NCBI GenBank assembly: GCA_016716425.1
Contig: JADJWJ010000001.1
Location: 62,001 to 126,000 of the forward strand
Reading direction: 5' to 3'
Source: Betaproteobacteria bacterium
GTDB taxonomy: Bacteria > Pseudomonadota > Gammaproteobacteria > Burkholderiales > Casimicrobiaceae
Length of the DNA: 64,000 nucleotides
In this document: positions 1 through 7,885 of the stretch, piece by piece
Numbering within the stretch: position 1 is the first letter of the stretch
Layout of the letters: each line of letters opens with the position of its first letter
Notes under the pieces: model-generated
Database searches by the model: none
Told to the model about the DNA's origin: nothing
Seen by the model: the letters and a program-made list of their open reading frames with translations, nothing else
Made by a program: the position numbers and the translations under genes

Positions 1-182
1 TGGATCGCCGGCAGGCCGAGGCCGCGCTCGCGCAGGATGGCGAGCCGCCCGCGCATCAGCTTGTCGTAGTCGGGCTCGTCGCGCGTCGTGCGCGACAGTT
101 CCGGGACGCCGGTGCGGCGCGAGAATTCGATCCAGATCTCCGGGACGAGGACGCCCTCGAGGTCGAGGCAGACGATGCGCAT
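1..182 (-). CDS. thrH: ThrH: phosphoserine phosphatase / homoserine phosphotransferase (partial)
   Basis: Only the first 60 codons are present; the gene runs off the left edge of the window. The protein starts MRIVCLDLEGVLVPEIWIEF, which carries the DxEG variant of the HAD DxD nucleophile motif followed by VLVPEIW, the hallmark of ThrH rather than of classical SerB. ThrH is a cytoplasmic HAD enzyme that dephosphorylates phosphoserine and can transfer phosphate to homoserine. The start is an ATG whose complement lies at 180-182. The transcript points out of the window, so no operon partner is visible. Genes for two other serine-pathway enzymes lie at the far end of the window but are too distant to be co-transcribed. 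Confidence 0.88.
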   Translation of the reverse strand, partial: MRIVCLDLEGVLVPEIWIEFSRRTGVPELSRTTRDEPDYDKLMRGRLAILRERGLGLPAI

Positions 183-310
183 GAGGTGGGCCGTGAAGTG
201 CGAAAAGGGGGACGGGAGGCGGGACCCCGGCGTCGCGTCGAGCGCGCCCCGTGCGGGCGGAGGACCCCATATTCTAGTCGAAGGCCGAGCGCCGGGCAGG
301 CGCGTGCCGC

Positions 311-793
311 CTACGACACGATGTACGCAGCCGTTCCCGTGGACAGCAGCGTGCCGTCGGCCGCGTGGAACTCCATGCGCGTGGACGCGACGCGCGAGCC
401 AATCCGCATGACCTCGCCCCACAGCTCGAAGCGCTCGCCGATCCCGGGCCGCAGGTAATCCACGCGCAGGTCGATGGTGCCGATGCGCGCGAAGCGTGCG
501 AGCCGCTGCGCCACCGGCTCGTCCATGTGGCGCGCGCCCAGCGCGGCCATCACGGCCAGCCCCGCCATCGCGTCGAGGCCGGCGCTGATCACGCCGCCGT
601 GCAGCCGGTGGTACGCGAAGTGCCCGACCAGATCGGCCCGCATGTCGATGCGGCCGGTCACGCGCTCCGGCCGCACCGACGTGATCTTGAGGCCCAAGAC
701 CCGGTTGAACACGACCTTCTCCTCGAAGATCGCGACGAGCCCGTCGACGAACTCCGGCTCGAACGCATTTGGCAGGACGACGTGCTTGGTCAT
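311..793 (-). CDS. yigI: YigI-type acyl-CoA thioesterase (hotdog fold)
   Basis: A 160-residue single-domain hotdog protein. The central HGGVISAGLDAMAG segment is the hotdog helix with the PaaI/YigI-type HGG motif, and the later IGTIDLRVDYLRPG segment is characteristic of the YigI family of medium/long-chain acyl-CoA thioesterases. The length matches that family. It presumably hydrolyses acyl-CoA in the cytoplasm, but the chain-length preference cannot be read from sequence. It is transcribed towards thrH, with about 130 bp between them, and divergently from the DoxX gene at 976. The start at 793 gives the full N-terminal helix; no strong ribosome-binding site is visible. Confidence 0.85.
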   Translation of the reverse strand: MTKHVVLPNAFEPEFVDGLVAIFEEKVVFNRVLGLKITSVRPERVTGRIDMRADLVGHFAYHRLHGGVISAGLDAMAGLAVMAALGARHMDEPVAQRLARFARIGTIDLRVDYLRPGIGERFELWGEVMRIGSRVASTRMEFHAADGTLLSTGTAAYIVS

Positions 794-975
794 GGGTGAT
801 GGGCGGCGGGAAGACCGCCGGCCGCCTGACCCGCCATTCTGTCACGATTCCACCGGGCGCCGGATTCGTGCGGCGTGCGCGGGCACGCGCGGGCCCGGCG
901 CGGCGGCGCGTCCGGTACCATGTTGCGCGAATGGCCCTTCGCACGTACGGCCGGGCACCCGAGAGCGACCCGACA

Positions 976-1374
976 ATGAACGAAGCAATGCTGACGGTGA
1001 TGCCTCCCGACTGGCTCGTGCGCATCGCCGTGGCCGGCGTGTGGATCTACGAGGGACTGTGGTGCAAGGTCCTCGGCCGCTCGCCGAGCGAACTCGCCGT
1101 CGTCGAGGCGGTGCCGGGCTACGGCCCCAAGTACGGCCGCCTGTTCCTGACCACGCTCGGCTGGGTCGAGCTTACGCTGGGCGCGTGGGTGCTCTCCGGC
1201 ATCGCTCCCGGCGTGGCCGCGCTCGCGCAGACGGTGCTGCTGGTGACGCTCAATTTCAACGGCCTCGCGTGGTCGCGGCACCTGATCCACGATCCGGCGG
1301 GAATGGTGTTCAAGAACTTCGCGTTCCTGGTACTGGCTTGGGTCAACGCGGGACTCGCGCGAGCGGCCGCATGA
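976..1374 (+). CDS. DoxX-like small membrane protein
   Basis: A 132-residue hydrophobic protein with about four predicted membrane helices. The N-terminal stretch WLVRIAVAGVWIYEGLWCK and the GYGPKYGRLFLTTLGWVELTLG region resemble DoxX-like family proteins of unknown substrate. The ATG at 976 is preferred over the upstream in-frame codons because it follows a TACCAT -10-like element (916-921) at a sensible leader length and opens directly into the first helix. Its stop overlaps the start of the next gene (ATGA at 1371-1374), so the two are translationally coupled. DoxX-DUF3419 pairing suggests a membrane or lipid role, which is inference. Confidence 0.75.
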   Translation: MNEAMLTVMPPDWLVRIAVAGVWIYEGLWCKVLGRSPSELAVVEAVPGYGPKYGRLFLTTLGWVELTLGAWVLSGIAPGVAALAQTVLLVTLNFNGLAWSRHLIHDPAGMVFKNFAFLVLAWVNAGLARAAA

Positions 1375-2270
1375 CGCTCGGCACCGCGTGGGAGGCCGGG
1401 CGGCTCGACACGAAGCGCGGCCAGCCGCGCGTGCTGTTCGGCCGCATGTACGAGGACCCGGAGATCGAGCGCGCGGCTTTCGCGCCCGGCGGCCGCGTGC
1501 TCTGCATCGCGTCGGCCGGCTGCACGGCGATGCAGCTCGCACTGCGCCACGACAGCGTCGTCGCCGTCGACATCAACCCCGCGCAGCTCGCGTACGCCGG
1601 CCAGCGCATCGCCGGCGTGGCGATGGCGCGCGGGACCGCCGAGCAGATCATGCGCTTCGGGCGCGCGCTGCTGCCGCTCGCCGGCTGGAAGCTCGCCACG
1701 CTGCGCGCGTTCCTGGCCCTCGACGACCCGGCCGCGCAGCACGCGTTCTGGCGGGAGCACCTCGACACGCGGCGGTTTCGCGCGGGGCTCGACACGCTGC
1801 TGTCGCTGGCCACACTGCGTGCCGCGTACTCGCCGGGACTGCTCGCATCGCTGCCGCGTCGGTTCGGGGCGGTGATGCGCGGGCGGATGGAGCGCTGCTT
1901 CCGCACGCATCCGAACCGGACCAATCCGTACGCGCGCGCGCTGCTGCTGGGCGAGTTGTCCCGGGATCCGCCGCCGCGCGAGGCGCGGCGCGTGCGGCTG
2001 GTGCACGCGGATGCGGCGTCGTTCCTCGAACGGTCGGCCGCGGCGAGCTTCCACGCGTTCACGCTGTCGAACATCCTCGACGGCGCGACCGCCGCATACC
2101 GCGAGCGCCTGTTCCGCGCCGTCGCGCACGCCGCGGCGCCCGGGGCGGTGGTCGTGCTGCGCAGCTTCGGCGAGCCCGCGGGCGACATCCCGGGCAACCG
2201 CGCGGCCGACGACCGCTCGCTGCTGTGGGGCGTGGTGGACGTGCGACCCGCCGCGGACTTTGCCGCCTGA
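1371..2270 (+). CDS. DUF3419 (BtaA-like) SAM-dependent 3-amino-3-carboxypropyl transferase family protein
   Basis: A 299-residue cytoplasmic protein. The N-terminal GRVLCIASAGCTAMQLAL and VVAVDINPAQLAY stretches (about residues 43-72) are a Rossmann SAM-binding site with the acidic residue after beta-2. DUF3419 includes BtaA, which transfers the 3-amino-3-carboxypropyl group of SAM to diacylglycerol in betaine-lipid synthesis. No btaB methyltransferase is adjacent, so a betaine-lipid role is unproven. The late segment SFHAFTLSNILDGA fits the family's C-terminal region. The gene starts inside the stop codon of the DoxX gene. The family assignment is firm, the exact substrate is not. Confidence 0.78.
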   Translation: MTLGTAWEAGRLDTKRGQPRVLFGRMYEDPEIERAAFAPGGRVLCIASAGCTAMQLALRHDSVVAVDINPAQLAYAGQRIAGVAMARGTAEQIMRFGRALLPLAGWKLATLRAFLALDDPAAQHAFWREHLDTRRFRAGLDTLLSLATLRAAYSPGLLASLPRRFGAVMRGRMERCFRTHPNRTNPYARALLLGELSRDPPPREARRVRLVHADAASFLERSAAASFHAFTLSNILDGATAAYRERLFRAVAHAAAPGAVVVLRSFGEPAGDIPGNRAADDRSLLWGVVDVRPAADFAA

Positions 2271-2288
2271 GAGCGGGTTGGCTGACGC

Positions 2289-2870
2289 CTATCCCGGCTT
2301 CGCGTCGCGCGCGGCGCCCATGCCGCCCAGGATGTGGCGGTGCAGCTGGTGCGCGAGCAGGCGCTCGAGCGGCCGCCACAGCGCGCGCGGCCGCAGGTGC
2401 CCGCGATAGCGGGTCGTCAGCGCGACCTCGGTGCCGTTGCCGCACGGGCGGAACTCGTACGACCCTTCGACCGTGGTCAGGCAGCGCTCGATGCCGAGCC
2501 GCTGGTCGAGCACCTCGAAGCGGACGAGGCGTGGACGCTCCAGCACCGTGATCCGCTTGGTCAAGCCGCCGCGGCTGTACGTGCACTCGACCAACGCGCC
2601 CTCGTGCTTGCCGGTGCCCTGCGTACGCACCGGACACGGCAGGAACCACCGCAGCAGCAGCGGCGGTGCGTGCGGAACTTCCTCGTAGAACATCATCGCC
2701 TGCCACAGCGCGGCGGGCCCGACGTCGAACCGCGCGGTGGTCGTCACCGCTTCGATCTCCGCGCTCGCGGGAAACAGGTGCCCGACGAGCCAGAGGAGCT
2801 CGCGTGGATGGCGGCGCGCCCGCGGCGTGGCAGCGGCGGCAACGGGATCGCGGGACTGCGTGGACGTCAT
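2289..2870 (-). CDS. SRPBCC (START-like) ligand-binding protein
   Basis: A 193-residue protein from the chosen ATG at 2870; an upstream in-frame start at 2945 would add 25 basic, low-complexity residues. The core starts with EIEAVTTTARFDVGPAALWQ, typical of the first strand and helix of polyketide-cyclase/START-like SRPBCC domains, and continues with alternating strands (SRGGLTKRITVLERPRLVRF, then EGSYEFRPCGNGTEVALTTR). Such domains form a hydrophobic cavity and bind lipids or aromatic ligands; the ligand is unknown. It converges on the DUF3419 gene with only 18 bp between the stops and diverges from the RuBisCO-like gene. Confidence 0.7.
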   Translation of the reverse strand: MTSTQSRDPVAAAATPRARRHPRELLWLVGHLFPASAEIEAVTTTARFDVGPAALWQAMMFYEEVPHAPPLLLRWFLPCPVRTQGTGKHEGALVECTYSRGGLTKRITVLERPRLVRFEVLDQRLGIERCLTTVEGSYEFRPCGNGTEVALTTRYRGHLRPRALWRPLERLLAHQLHRHILGGMGAARDAKPG

Positions 2871-3004
2871 GGCGAGAAAACCATCGTACACCGAAGCGGC
2901 ACGGGCGGTCGCGCGGCGCAGGCGGACGCCCTGGAGAGTCGGCAATCGCAGCCGCCCGCCGCGCCGAACGCGCGGTGTACCATGTCCGGCCGAGCGTGCG
3001 CACG

Positions 3005-4150
3005 ATGAGCCCGATCACCGCCACCTATCGCGTCGACGCCGAGGCGTCGGACGTCGCGCACGTCGCGCAGGCGATCGCGCTGGAGCAGAGCGTCGAGCTG
3101 CCGCTGGCCGCCGTCCACGACACGTACGTTGCCGAGCGGATCGTCGCGCGCGTCGCCGGCATCCGCTCGCGGGAGGACGGACGGCACGACGTCGCGATCG
3201 AGCTCGCCGCGGAGACCACCGGCGGCGACGTCGCGCAGCTCGTCAACATGCTGTTCGGCAACTCGTCGCTGCACGCGCACGTCGCGCTGGTCGACGTCGC
3301 GTGGCCCGCGGATTTCCTCGCGGGCTTCGCAGGGCCGCGGCACGGTGCCGCCGGGCTGCGCCAGGCGCTGGGTGCCGGCGCGCGGCCGCTGACGTGCGCG
3401 GCGCTGAAGCCGCAGGGACTGACGGTGGAGCGCCTGGCCGCGCTCGCGTACACGCTCGCCGCGGCGGGCATCGACGTGGTCAAGGACGATCACGGTCTCG
3501 CCGACCAGGCGTACTCGCCGTTCGCCGCGCGGGTGGAGGCTTGCCAGCGCGCGATCGACCGCGCCGCCGCCGACACCGGGCACCGCGCGCTGTATGCGCC
3601 GAGCGTGGTCGGCTCGCCCCGCCGCGCGGCCGCACAGGCGCAGGTTGCGCGCGCCGCCGGCGCGGGTGCGCTGCTGCTGGCGCCCGCGCTGCTCGGGCTG
3701 CCGGCGTTCGCCGAGCTCGTGCGCGACGACGTCGACGTGCCTGTGATCGCGCACCCGGCGTTCGGCGGCGCGACGCGCATCGCGCACCCGCTGCTGTTGG
3801 GGACGCTGTTCAGGATGCTGGGCGCCGACGCGGTGATCTTCCCGCACAGCGCCGGGCGCTTCGCGTTCGCGGAGGCCACGTGCCGGGAGATCGCCGCACG
3901 CGCCCGCGCGCCGCTGGGCGCATTCACGCCGATGCTGCCGGTGCCCGCGGGCGGGTTGCAGGTCGAAGGCGTGGCGGCCGCGCTCGAATTCTACGGCGAC
4001 GACGTCATGCTGCTGATCGGCGGCTCGCTGCTGATCGAGCCCGAGCGCGTGCGGGAGCGTGCCGCCCGCTTCGTCGCGGCGGTGCGCGACGCGTCCGTGG
4101 CGCCCGAAGCATCGCCGCCGCGGCCGTCGATCGCGGGGAGCGCGGCGTGA
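3005..4150 (+). CDS. RuBisCO-like protein (form IV family)
   Basis: A 381-residue protein with the RuBisCO large-subunit fold. LTCAALKPQGLTVE corresponds to the loop carrying the general-base lysine, and IDVVKDDHGLADQ (lysine near residue 160) corresponds to the carbamylated-lysine KDDE loop, here ending in His rather than Glu. VIAHPAFGG (His near 250) matches the substrate-binding HRA loop. These changes exclude a carboxylating RuBisCO and resemble the KDDH clade that contains 3-oxo-isoapionate-phosphate decarboxylase-type enzymes; it is unlike the KNDE-type Rhodospirillum protein. A TACCAT -10-like element lies at 2978-2983. The stop overlaps the GTG start of a cupin gene, so the two probably act in one pathway. 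The substrate is unknown. Confidence 0.8.
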   Translation: MSPITATYRVDAEASDVAHVAQAIALEQSVELPLAAVHDTYVAERIVARVAGIRSREDGRHDVAIELAAETTGGDVAQLVNMLFGNSSLHAHVALVDVAWPADFLAGFAGPRHGAAGLRQALGAGARPLTCAALKPQGLTVERLAALAYTLAAAGIDVVKDDHGLADQAYSPFAARVEACQRAIDRAAADTGHRALYAPSVVGSPRRAAAQAQVARAAGAGALLLAPALLGLPAFAELVRDDVDVPVIAHPAFGGATRIAHPLLLGTLFRMLGADAVIFPHSAGRFAFAEATCREIAARARAPLGAFTPMLPVPAGGLQVEGVAAALEFYGDDVMLLIGGSLLIEPERVRERAARFVAAVRDASVAPEASPPRPSIAGSAA

Positions 4151-4593
4151 CGCGGCATCACCGGCGGCAGACGGCCCCGCTCCGTTGGGAGGGCGTCGAC
4201 GTGCGCGAGTACAAGCAGGAGGGCAGCGCGCCGTTTCGCGACGTGACGCGGCAGGTGCTGTTCGCCGATCCGGCGCTGGCGAGCGAGCTGCGTTGCTTCG
4301 AGGTCGCGCCGGCCGGCCACACGACACTCGAGCGGCACGCGCACGTGCATGCGGTGATCGTTGCGCACGGACGCGGCCGGTGCCTCGTCGGCGAGCGCAT
4401 CTTCACGGTGGCGCCGTTCGACCTGGTCGAGGTCCCCGCGCTGACCTGGCACCAGTTCCGCGCGGACGACGACGCGCCGCTCGGGTTCCTGTGCATGGTC
4501 AACGCCGCGCGCGACCGGCCGCAGCTGCCCGATGCGGAGGCCATCGCGCGATTATGCGCCGATCCGGCGGTCGCGGCATTCATCCGCGCGTAG
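4147..4593 (+). CDS. Cupin-domain protein coupled to the RuBisCO-like protein
   Basis: A 148-residue single cupin. The metal-binding motif is visible as HTTLERHAHVHAVIVAHGRG, with His-x-His and the following beta strand, and a second half-motif at VEVPALTWHQFRADDD. The start is GTG at 4147, overlapping the previous stop as GTGA; no ATG gives a full N-terminus. Cupins paired with RuBisCO-like proteins act on the ketose product in at least one known case (the MTA-isoprenoid shunt of Rhodospirillum), but that pairing uses another RuBisCO-like clade, so the reaction here is open. Expression is presumably coupled to the upstream gene. Confidence 0.75.
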   Translation: MTRHHRRQTAPLRWEGVDVREYKQEGSAPFRDVTRQVLFADPALASELRCFEVAPAGHTTLERHAHVHAVIVAHGRGRCLVGERIFTVAPFDLVEVPALTWHQFRADDDAPLGFLCMVNAARDRPQLPDAEAIARLCADPAVAAFIRA

Positions 4594-4622
4594 CGCGGGC
4601 CAAGCGCGAATCGCCGTGGCGA

Positions 4623-4663
4623 TTGAGGAAGATCAAGGTCGCGCGGCCGCCCCGTCGTAGTCT
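4623..4663 (+). promoter_or_regulatory. FNR/ANR-like box with class II promoter for the hibernation factor
   Basis: TTGAGGAAGATCAA at 4623-4636 is a 14-bp FNR-type palindrome with a perfect ATCAA half. A -10-like TAGTCT at 4658-4663 is centred 31 bp downstream, matching activator binding at about -41.5. The predicted start near 4670 leaves a 68-nt leader before the hibernation-factor ATG at 4738. Confidence 0.6.
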
Positions 4664-4737
4664 AGAGGCGTAGGGCAATGCGCGGCCGGTCGACGCCCGA
4701 GGGCGGGCGGCACGATGCGCCGCGCGGGAGCGACACG

Positions 4738-5085
4738 ATGCAAGTTCCACTGCAGATCACGATGCGGCAGATGCCGCACTCCGACGCGCTCGAGACCCGC
4801 ATCCGGCAGAAGGCCGGCAAGCTCGAGCAGTTCCACCCGAACCTCACGGGCTGCCAGGTCACGATCGAGGAGGACCGGCGCCACCAGCAGCAGGGTCGCT
4901 GGTTCAACGTGCACATCGTCATCGGCGTGCCCGGGCGGCCGGACATCGCCGTCAATCACGCGCACCACGAGGACCCGCATGCCGCAGTGCGCGACGCGTT
5001 CGACGCCGTGTACCGGCAGCTCGAGCAGGCGAGCCGGGAGCGCGGACGCGACGTCGCGCGCAGCGAGCGGGGGGTCGGGCCATGA
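4738..5085 (+). CDS. Ribosome hibernation promoting factor (HPF/RaiA/YfiA family)
   Basis: A 115-residue protein of short HPF/RaiA type. It has the S30AE-domain pattern: MQVPLQITMRQMPHSDALET, then conserved lysines in IRQKAGKLEQFHPNL, and the histidine-rich end VNHAHHEDPHAAVRDAF. No long-form dimerisation domain is present. Such proteins bind the 30S decoding site and inactivate ribosomes in stationary or energy-limited cells. The start at 4738 is chosen over the upstream ATG at 4678 because the family begins at this point. A FNR-like promoter lies upstream, and the ATGA overlap couples it to the 164-residue protein that follows. Confidence 0.85.
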   Translation: MQVPLQITMRQMPHSDALETRIRQKAGKLEQFHPNLTGCQVTIEEDRRHQQQGRWFNVHIVIGVPGRPDIAVNHAHHEDPHAAVRDAFDAVYRQLEQASRERGRDVARSERGVGP

Positions 5086-5576
5086 AGCACTCGATCGACG
5101 TCGCCGTCCGGGTGAGCCCGGAACTGTCCGCCGCCATCGAGGCGATCGTCAACGACCCGGACCGCGACGAGCCGCCGACGCTGGCCGACGCGCTGGCGCT
5201 GATCCGGCGCCGCGATCACGGCGTGCTCGCGCGCGACGAAGGCATGCACCCGCAGATGCACGAGTCGCTGGTCGCGGAGATCGATTCGCTGGTCGAGGAG
5301 TTCGGCGGCGAGGCGCCCGCGATCGACTTCGTCGCCGCGAAGGCGAGCGAATGCCTGTCGCGGATCATCGAGGTCGCCATGGAGAATCCGCTGGTGCGCC
5401 ACGAGCCGACGCTGGGCGGCGTGCGCGACGCGATGGCCAGCGGCCTGACCGCGCGCCTCGCCGGGGACGGCACCATCGAGCCGGACGAGGAACAGTCGCT
5501 GCTGGCCGAGATCGACGCGCTGATCGACCACTACGGCCGCGACGCGGTGGCCGAGGAGTTCGTGCGGTTCGAGTAA
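5082..5576 (+). CDS. Uncharacterised acidic protein with an internally duplicated motif
   Basis: A 164-residue, strongly acidic, probably cytoplasmic protein that I do not recognise. It contains two related segments: SLVAEIDSLVEEFGGEAPAI (about residues 61-80) and SLLAEIDALIDHYGRDAVAE (about 139-158), each followed by a Phe-Val pair. This points to a duplicated helical hairpin. It starts within the stop codon of the hibernation factor (ATGA at 5082-5085), and so should be made in fixed ratio with it under the same FNR-like promoter. A role as partner or modulator of ribosome hibernation is an inference from that coupling only. Confidence 0.6.
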   Translation: MKHSIDVAVRVSPELSAAIEAIVNDPDRDEPPTLADALALIRRRDHGVLARDEGMHPQMHESLVAEIDSLVEEFGGEAPAIDFVAAKASECLSRIIEVAMENPLVRHEPTLGGVRDAMASGLTARLAGDGTIEPDEEQSLLAEIDALIDHYGRDAVAEEFVRFE

Positions 5577-5585
5577 GTGCACGCA

Positions 5586-5694
5586 CCCCTCACCCCGACC
5601 CTCTCCCCGCAAGCGGGGAGAGGGAGTGGTGAGGCACGACGCGTCGGTGGGTGCTCCCTCTCCCCGGAACGGGGAGAGGGTTGGGGTGAGGGGC
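5586..5694. repeat. Paired REP-like GC hairpins (copy 1)
   Basis: Two hairpins with CTCTCCCC/GGGGAGAG stems face each other, enclosed by outer arms CCCCTCACCCC and GGGGTGAGGGG, so the whole 109-bp element is itself an inverted repeat. Related copies are at 17122-17256 and 56859-56971. It sits between two converging transcription units and may act as a bidirectional terminator. Confidence 0.75.
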
Positions 5695-5698
5695 GTGA

Positions 5699-6628
5699 CT
5701 AAAGGCTCGACGCGCCGCGTTCGGTCGCGGCGAGTGCAGCGCCTGCTCCCTCCACCGCGAGCCCGCACCGCTGCCGAAGTCGTCCCCAGCCTTCGTCGAC
5801 TTCCGCCTGCAGCGCGGCGACATCGGCGTCGGTCAGGTGCCGGTACCGCCGCTGCAGCGCGAGGTAGTCGGCGAGCGGCCGCGGCTTCTCGGTCACGTTG
5901 AGCGTGTACCTGCGCCCATCCTCGACCTCGTAGAGCGGGAACGCGCCGCATTCCACCGCGTAGCGCGCGGCGGTCAGCCCCGCATGGTCGGGCAGCCCCC
6001 AGCCGTCGAGGCAGGGTATCAGCAGCGTGAGGATGCGCGTGCCGTGCATGCCCTTCGCCTTCTCGACCTTGCGGATGAGATCGGGCAGGTGGCCCACGCT
6101 GGCCGTCGCGACGTACGGCACCTCGTGCGCCGCCATGATCTCGGTGAGGTTCTTCTTGCGCGACGTCTTGCCGGCGGGAGTGGAGCCCGTGCGCGCGAGG
6201 TGCGGTGTGGACGACGACTTCTGCGCGCCGGTGTTCATGTAGCCTTCGTTGTCGAGGCACACGTAGAGGAAGTCCTCGTTGCGCTCGGCCGCCGACGACA
6301 GGCACTGAAAGCCGATGTCGTAGGTGCCGCCGTCGCCGGCCAGCACGACGACCTGCGTGTCGCGCTCGCCGCGCGCGTCGAGCGCGCGGCGCAGGCCCGA
6401 GGCCGCCGCCGCGCTCGCCTCGAGCGTGGGCTGGTAGACGGGAATCTTCAGCGAGCTGTACGGCTGCGGGCCGGCGATGATCGCCATGCACGACGGCGGC
6501 ACGACCGCCATCGTCTTCGGGCCGAGTGTCGCGAGCACGTGGCGCACCGACAGCGCATCGACGCAGCCCGGGCACGCGGCGTGGCCGGAGCACAGCATCG
6601 GGTCCTGCGACAGTTCCAGCTTCTGCAT
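5699..6628 (-). CDS. 2-oxoacid:ferredoxin oxidoreductase, beta (TPP) subunit
   Basis: A 309-residue subunit of the pyruvate:ferredoxin oxidoreductase superfamily. The N-terminal CSGHAACPGCVDAL supplies cysteine ligands at about 13, 20 and 23 for an iron-sulfur cluster. The TPP/Mg site is the long motif starting VVVLAGDGGTYDIGF, about residues 92-106, followed by NEGYMNTGAQ. The enzyme decarboxylates a 2-oxoacid to acyl-CoA and passes electrons to ferredoxin or, here, perhaps to a flavin partner. It is the last gene of the operon, five bases after the alpha stop. The extra roughly 60 residues at the C-terminus are variable. Pyruvate is the likely but unproven substrate. Confidence 0.88.
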   Translation of the reverse strand: MQKLELSQDPMLCSGHAACPGCVDALSVRHVLATLGPKTMAVVPPSCMAIIAGPQPYSSLKIPVYQPTLEASAAAASGLRRALDARGERDTQVVVLAGDGGTYDIGFQCLSSAAERNEDFLYVCLDNEGYMNTGAQKSSSTPHLARTGSTPAGKTSRKKNLTEIMAAHEVPYVATASVGHLPDLIRKVEKAKGMHGTRILTLLIPCLDGWGLPDHAGLTAARYAVECGAFPLYEVEDGRRYTLNVTEKPRPLADYLALQRRYRHLTDADVAALQAEVDEGWGRLRQRCGLAVEGAGAALAATERGASSL

Positions 6629-6633
6629 GCGGC

Positions 6634-7809
6634 TCACCTGACCCAGACGGACTCGGGGCGCGCGTCGCCGGCCTGCGCGCGATGGACGAACTCGACGATC
6701 TTCTCCGGCGACACGTTGACGCCTCCGACGCCGGCCAGATAGCCGTGGATGCGCGGCGCCGCGGACAGTCCATAGAGCGCCGCGCGCAGCTCCTGGTGCA
6801 GGATGCCGCCGTGGCCCGGCGAGTAGTCGCGGTCGAGCACCAGCACGTCGGGCACGCCGGCCAGCGCATCGCGCAGCAGCGTCACCGGCAGCGGCCGGAA
6901 CAGGCGCACCTTGAGCAGGCCGACCGCCTCGCCTGCATCGCGCAGCGCGTCGACGGCCTCGCGTGCGGTGCCGCACATGCTGCCCATCGTGACGATCACC
7001 ATCCGGGCGCCGTCGCAGCGATAGTCCTCGACGAGGCCGTAGCCGCGGCCGGTGAGCTCGCGCCACGCGCGGTCGGCGTCGAGTGCGGCGTCCGGCACGC
7101 GGTCCATCGCCTCGCCCAGGGCCTGCCGGTGGCGACAGAACATGTCCTGCGTCACCACGTTGCCCCACGACTCGACCTTCGCCGTATCGAGCCGATGCTC
7201 GGGTGCGTACGGCGGCAGGAACGCGTCGACCAGCGACGGGTCGGGGACGCGCACCGGTTCCAGCGCGTGCGACACGTAGAACGCGTCGTGATTGACCATC
7301 GCCGGCAGCAGCACGCGCTCGGCGATCCGGAACGCGTGCAGCACCGTGTCGAGCGACTCCTGCGCGGTCTCCGAGTAGAACTGGATCCAGCCGGTGTCGC
7401 GCTGCGCGAGGCTGTCCGTCTGGTCGGGCCAGAACGCCCACGGCGAGGCCAGCGTGCGGTTGACGTTGGCCATGACGATCGGCGCGCGGGCGCCGCTCGC
7501 GTAGTGCAGCAGCTCGTGCATCAGCAGCAGCCCCTGCGACGCGGTGGCCGTGAACACGCGCACGCCGGCGAGCGACGCCGGAATGCACGCGGCCATCACC
7601 GAATGCTCGGACTCGGGCGTGATGACCTCGGCGTCGAACTGCCCGGCCGCCTGGAACTCGGTCAGCTGCTCCAGCACCGGCGTCTGCGGCGTGATCGGGT
7701 AGACCGGGACGACCTGCGGGCGGGCGAGCCTTGCCGCCCACGCGACCGCGTGATTGCCGGTGAGCAGCATCGTCTGCTCGCGCGCGCAGGCGTCGTCGCG
7801 TGCGTTCAC
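6634..7809 (-). CDS. 2-oxoacid:ferredoxin oxidoreductase, alpha subunit
   Basis: A 391-residue alpha subunit. VYPITPQTPVLEQL near the N-terminus is the substrate-side signature of PFOR alpha domains, and ITPESEHSVMAACI, TATASQGLLLMHELLHYASG follow as in the family. The C-terminal half (VIVTMGSMCGTAREAVDALR, then DRDYSPGHGGILHQE) is the transketolase-C-like domain. I start it at the GTG at 7809 because a strong GGAGGT lies five bases upstream; the ATG at 7860 has no such site. It lies between the flavin/ferredoxin subunit and the beta subunit. Confidence 0.88.
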   Translation of the reverse strand: MNARDDACAREQTMLLTGNHAVAWAARLARPQVVPVYPITPQTPVLEQLTEFQAAGQFDAEVITPESEHSVMAACIPASLAGVRVFTATASQGLLLMHELLHYASGARAPIVMANVNRTLASPWAFWPDQTDSLAQRDTGWIQFYSETAQESLDTVLHAFRIAERVLLPAMVNHDAFYVSHALEPVRVPDPSLVDAFLPPYAPEHRLDTAKVESWGNVVTQDMFCRHRQALGEAMDRVPDAALDADRAWRELTGRGYGLVEDYRCDGARMVIVTMGSMCGTAREAVDALRDAGEAVGLLKVRLFRPLPVTLLRDALAGVPDVLVLDRDYSPGHGGILHQELRAALYGLSAAPRIHGYLAGVGGVNVSPEKIVEFVHRAQAGDARPESVWVR

Positions 7810-7885
7810 CGCGGACCTCCGCGTGGTCGGCGCTGCGCACGGCTCCTGCCACGTGGGCAAGTACCTCGGGGCGGCCCGGCGGCGT

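Noticed and set aside
3005..4593. MTA-isoprenoid shunt as in Rhodospirillum rubrum
   Set aside because: That RuBisCO-like protein has an IKNDE-type loop; this one has VKDDH, and no methylthioadenosine phosphorylase is adjacent.
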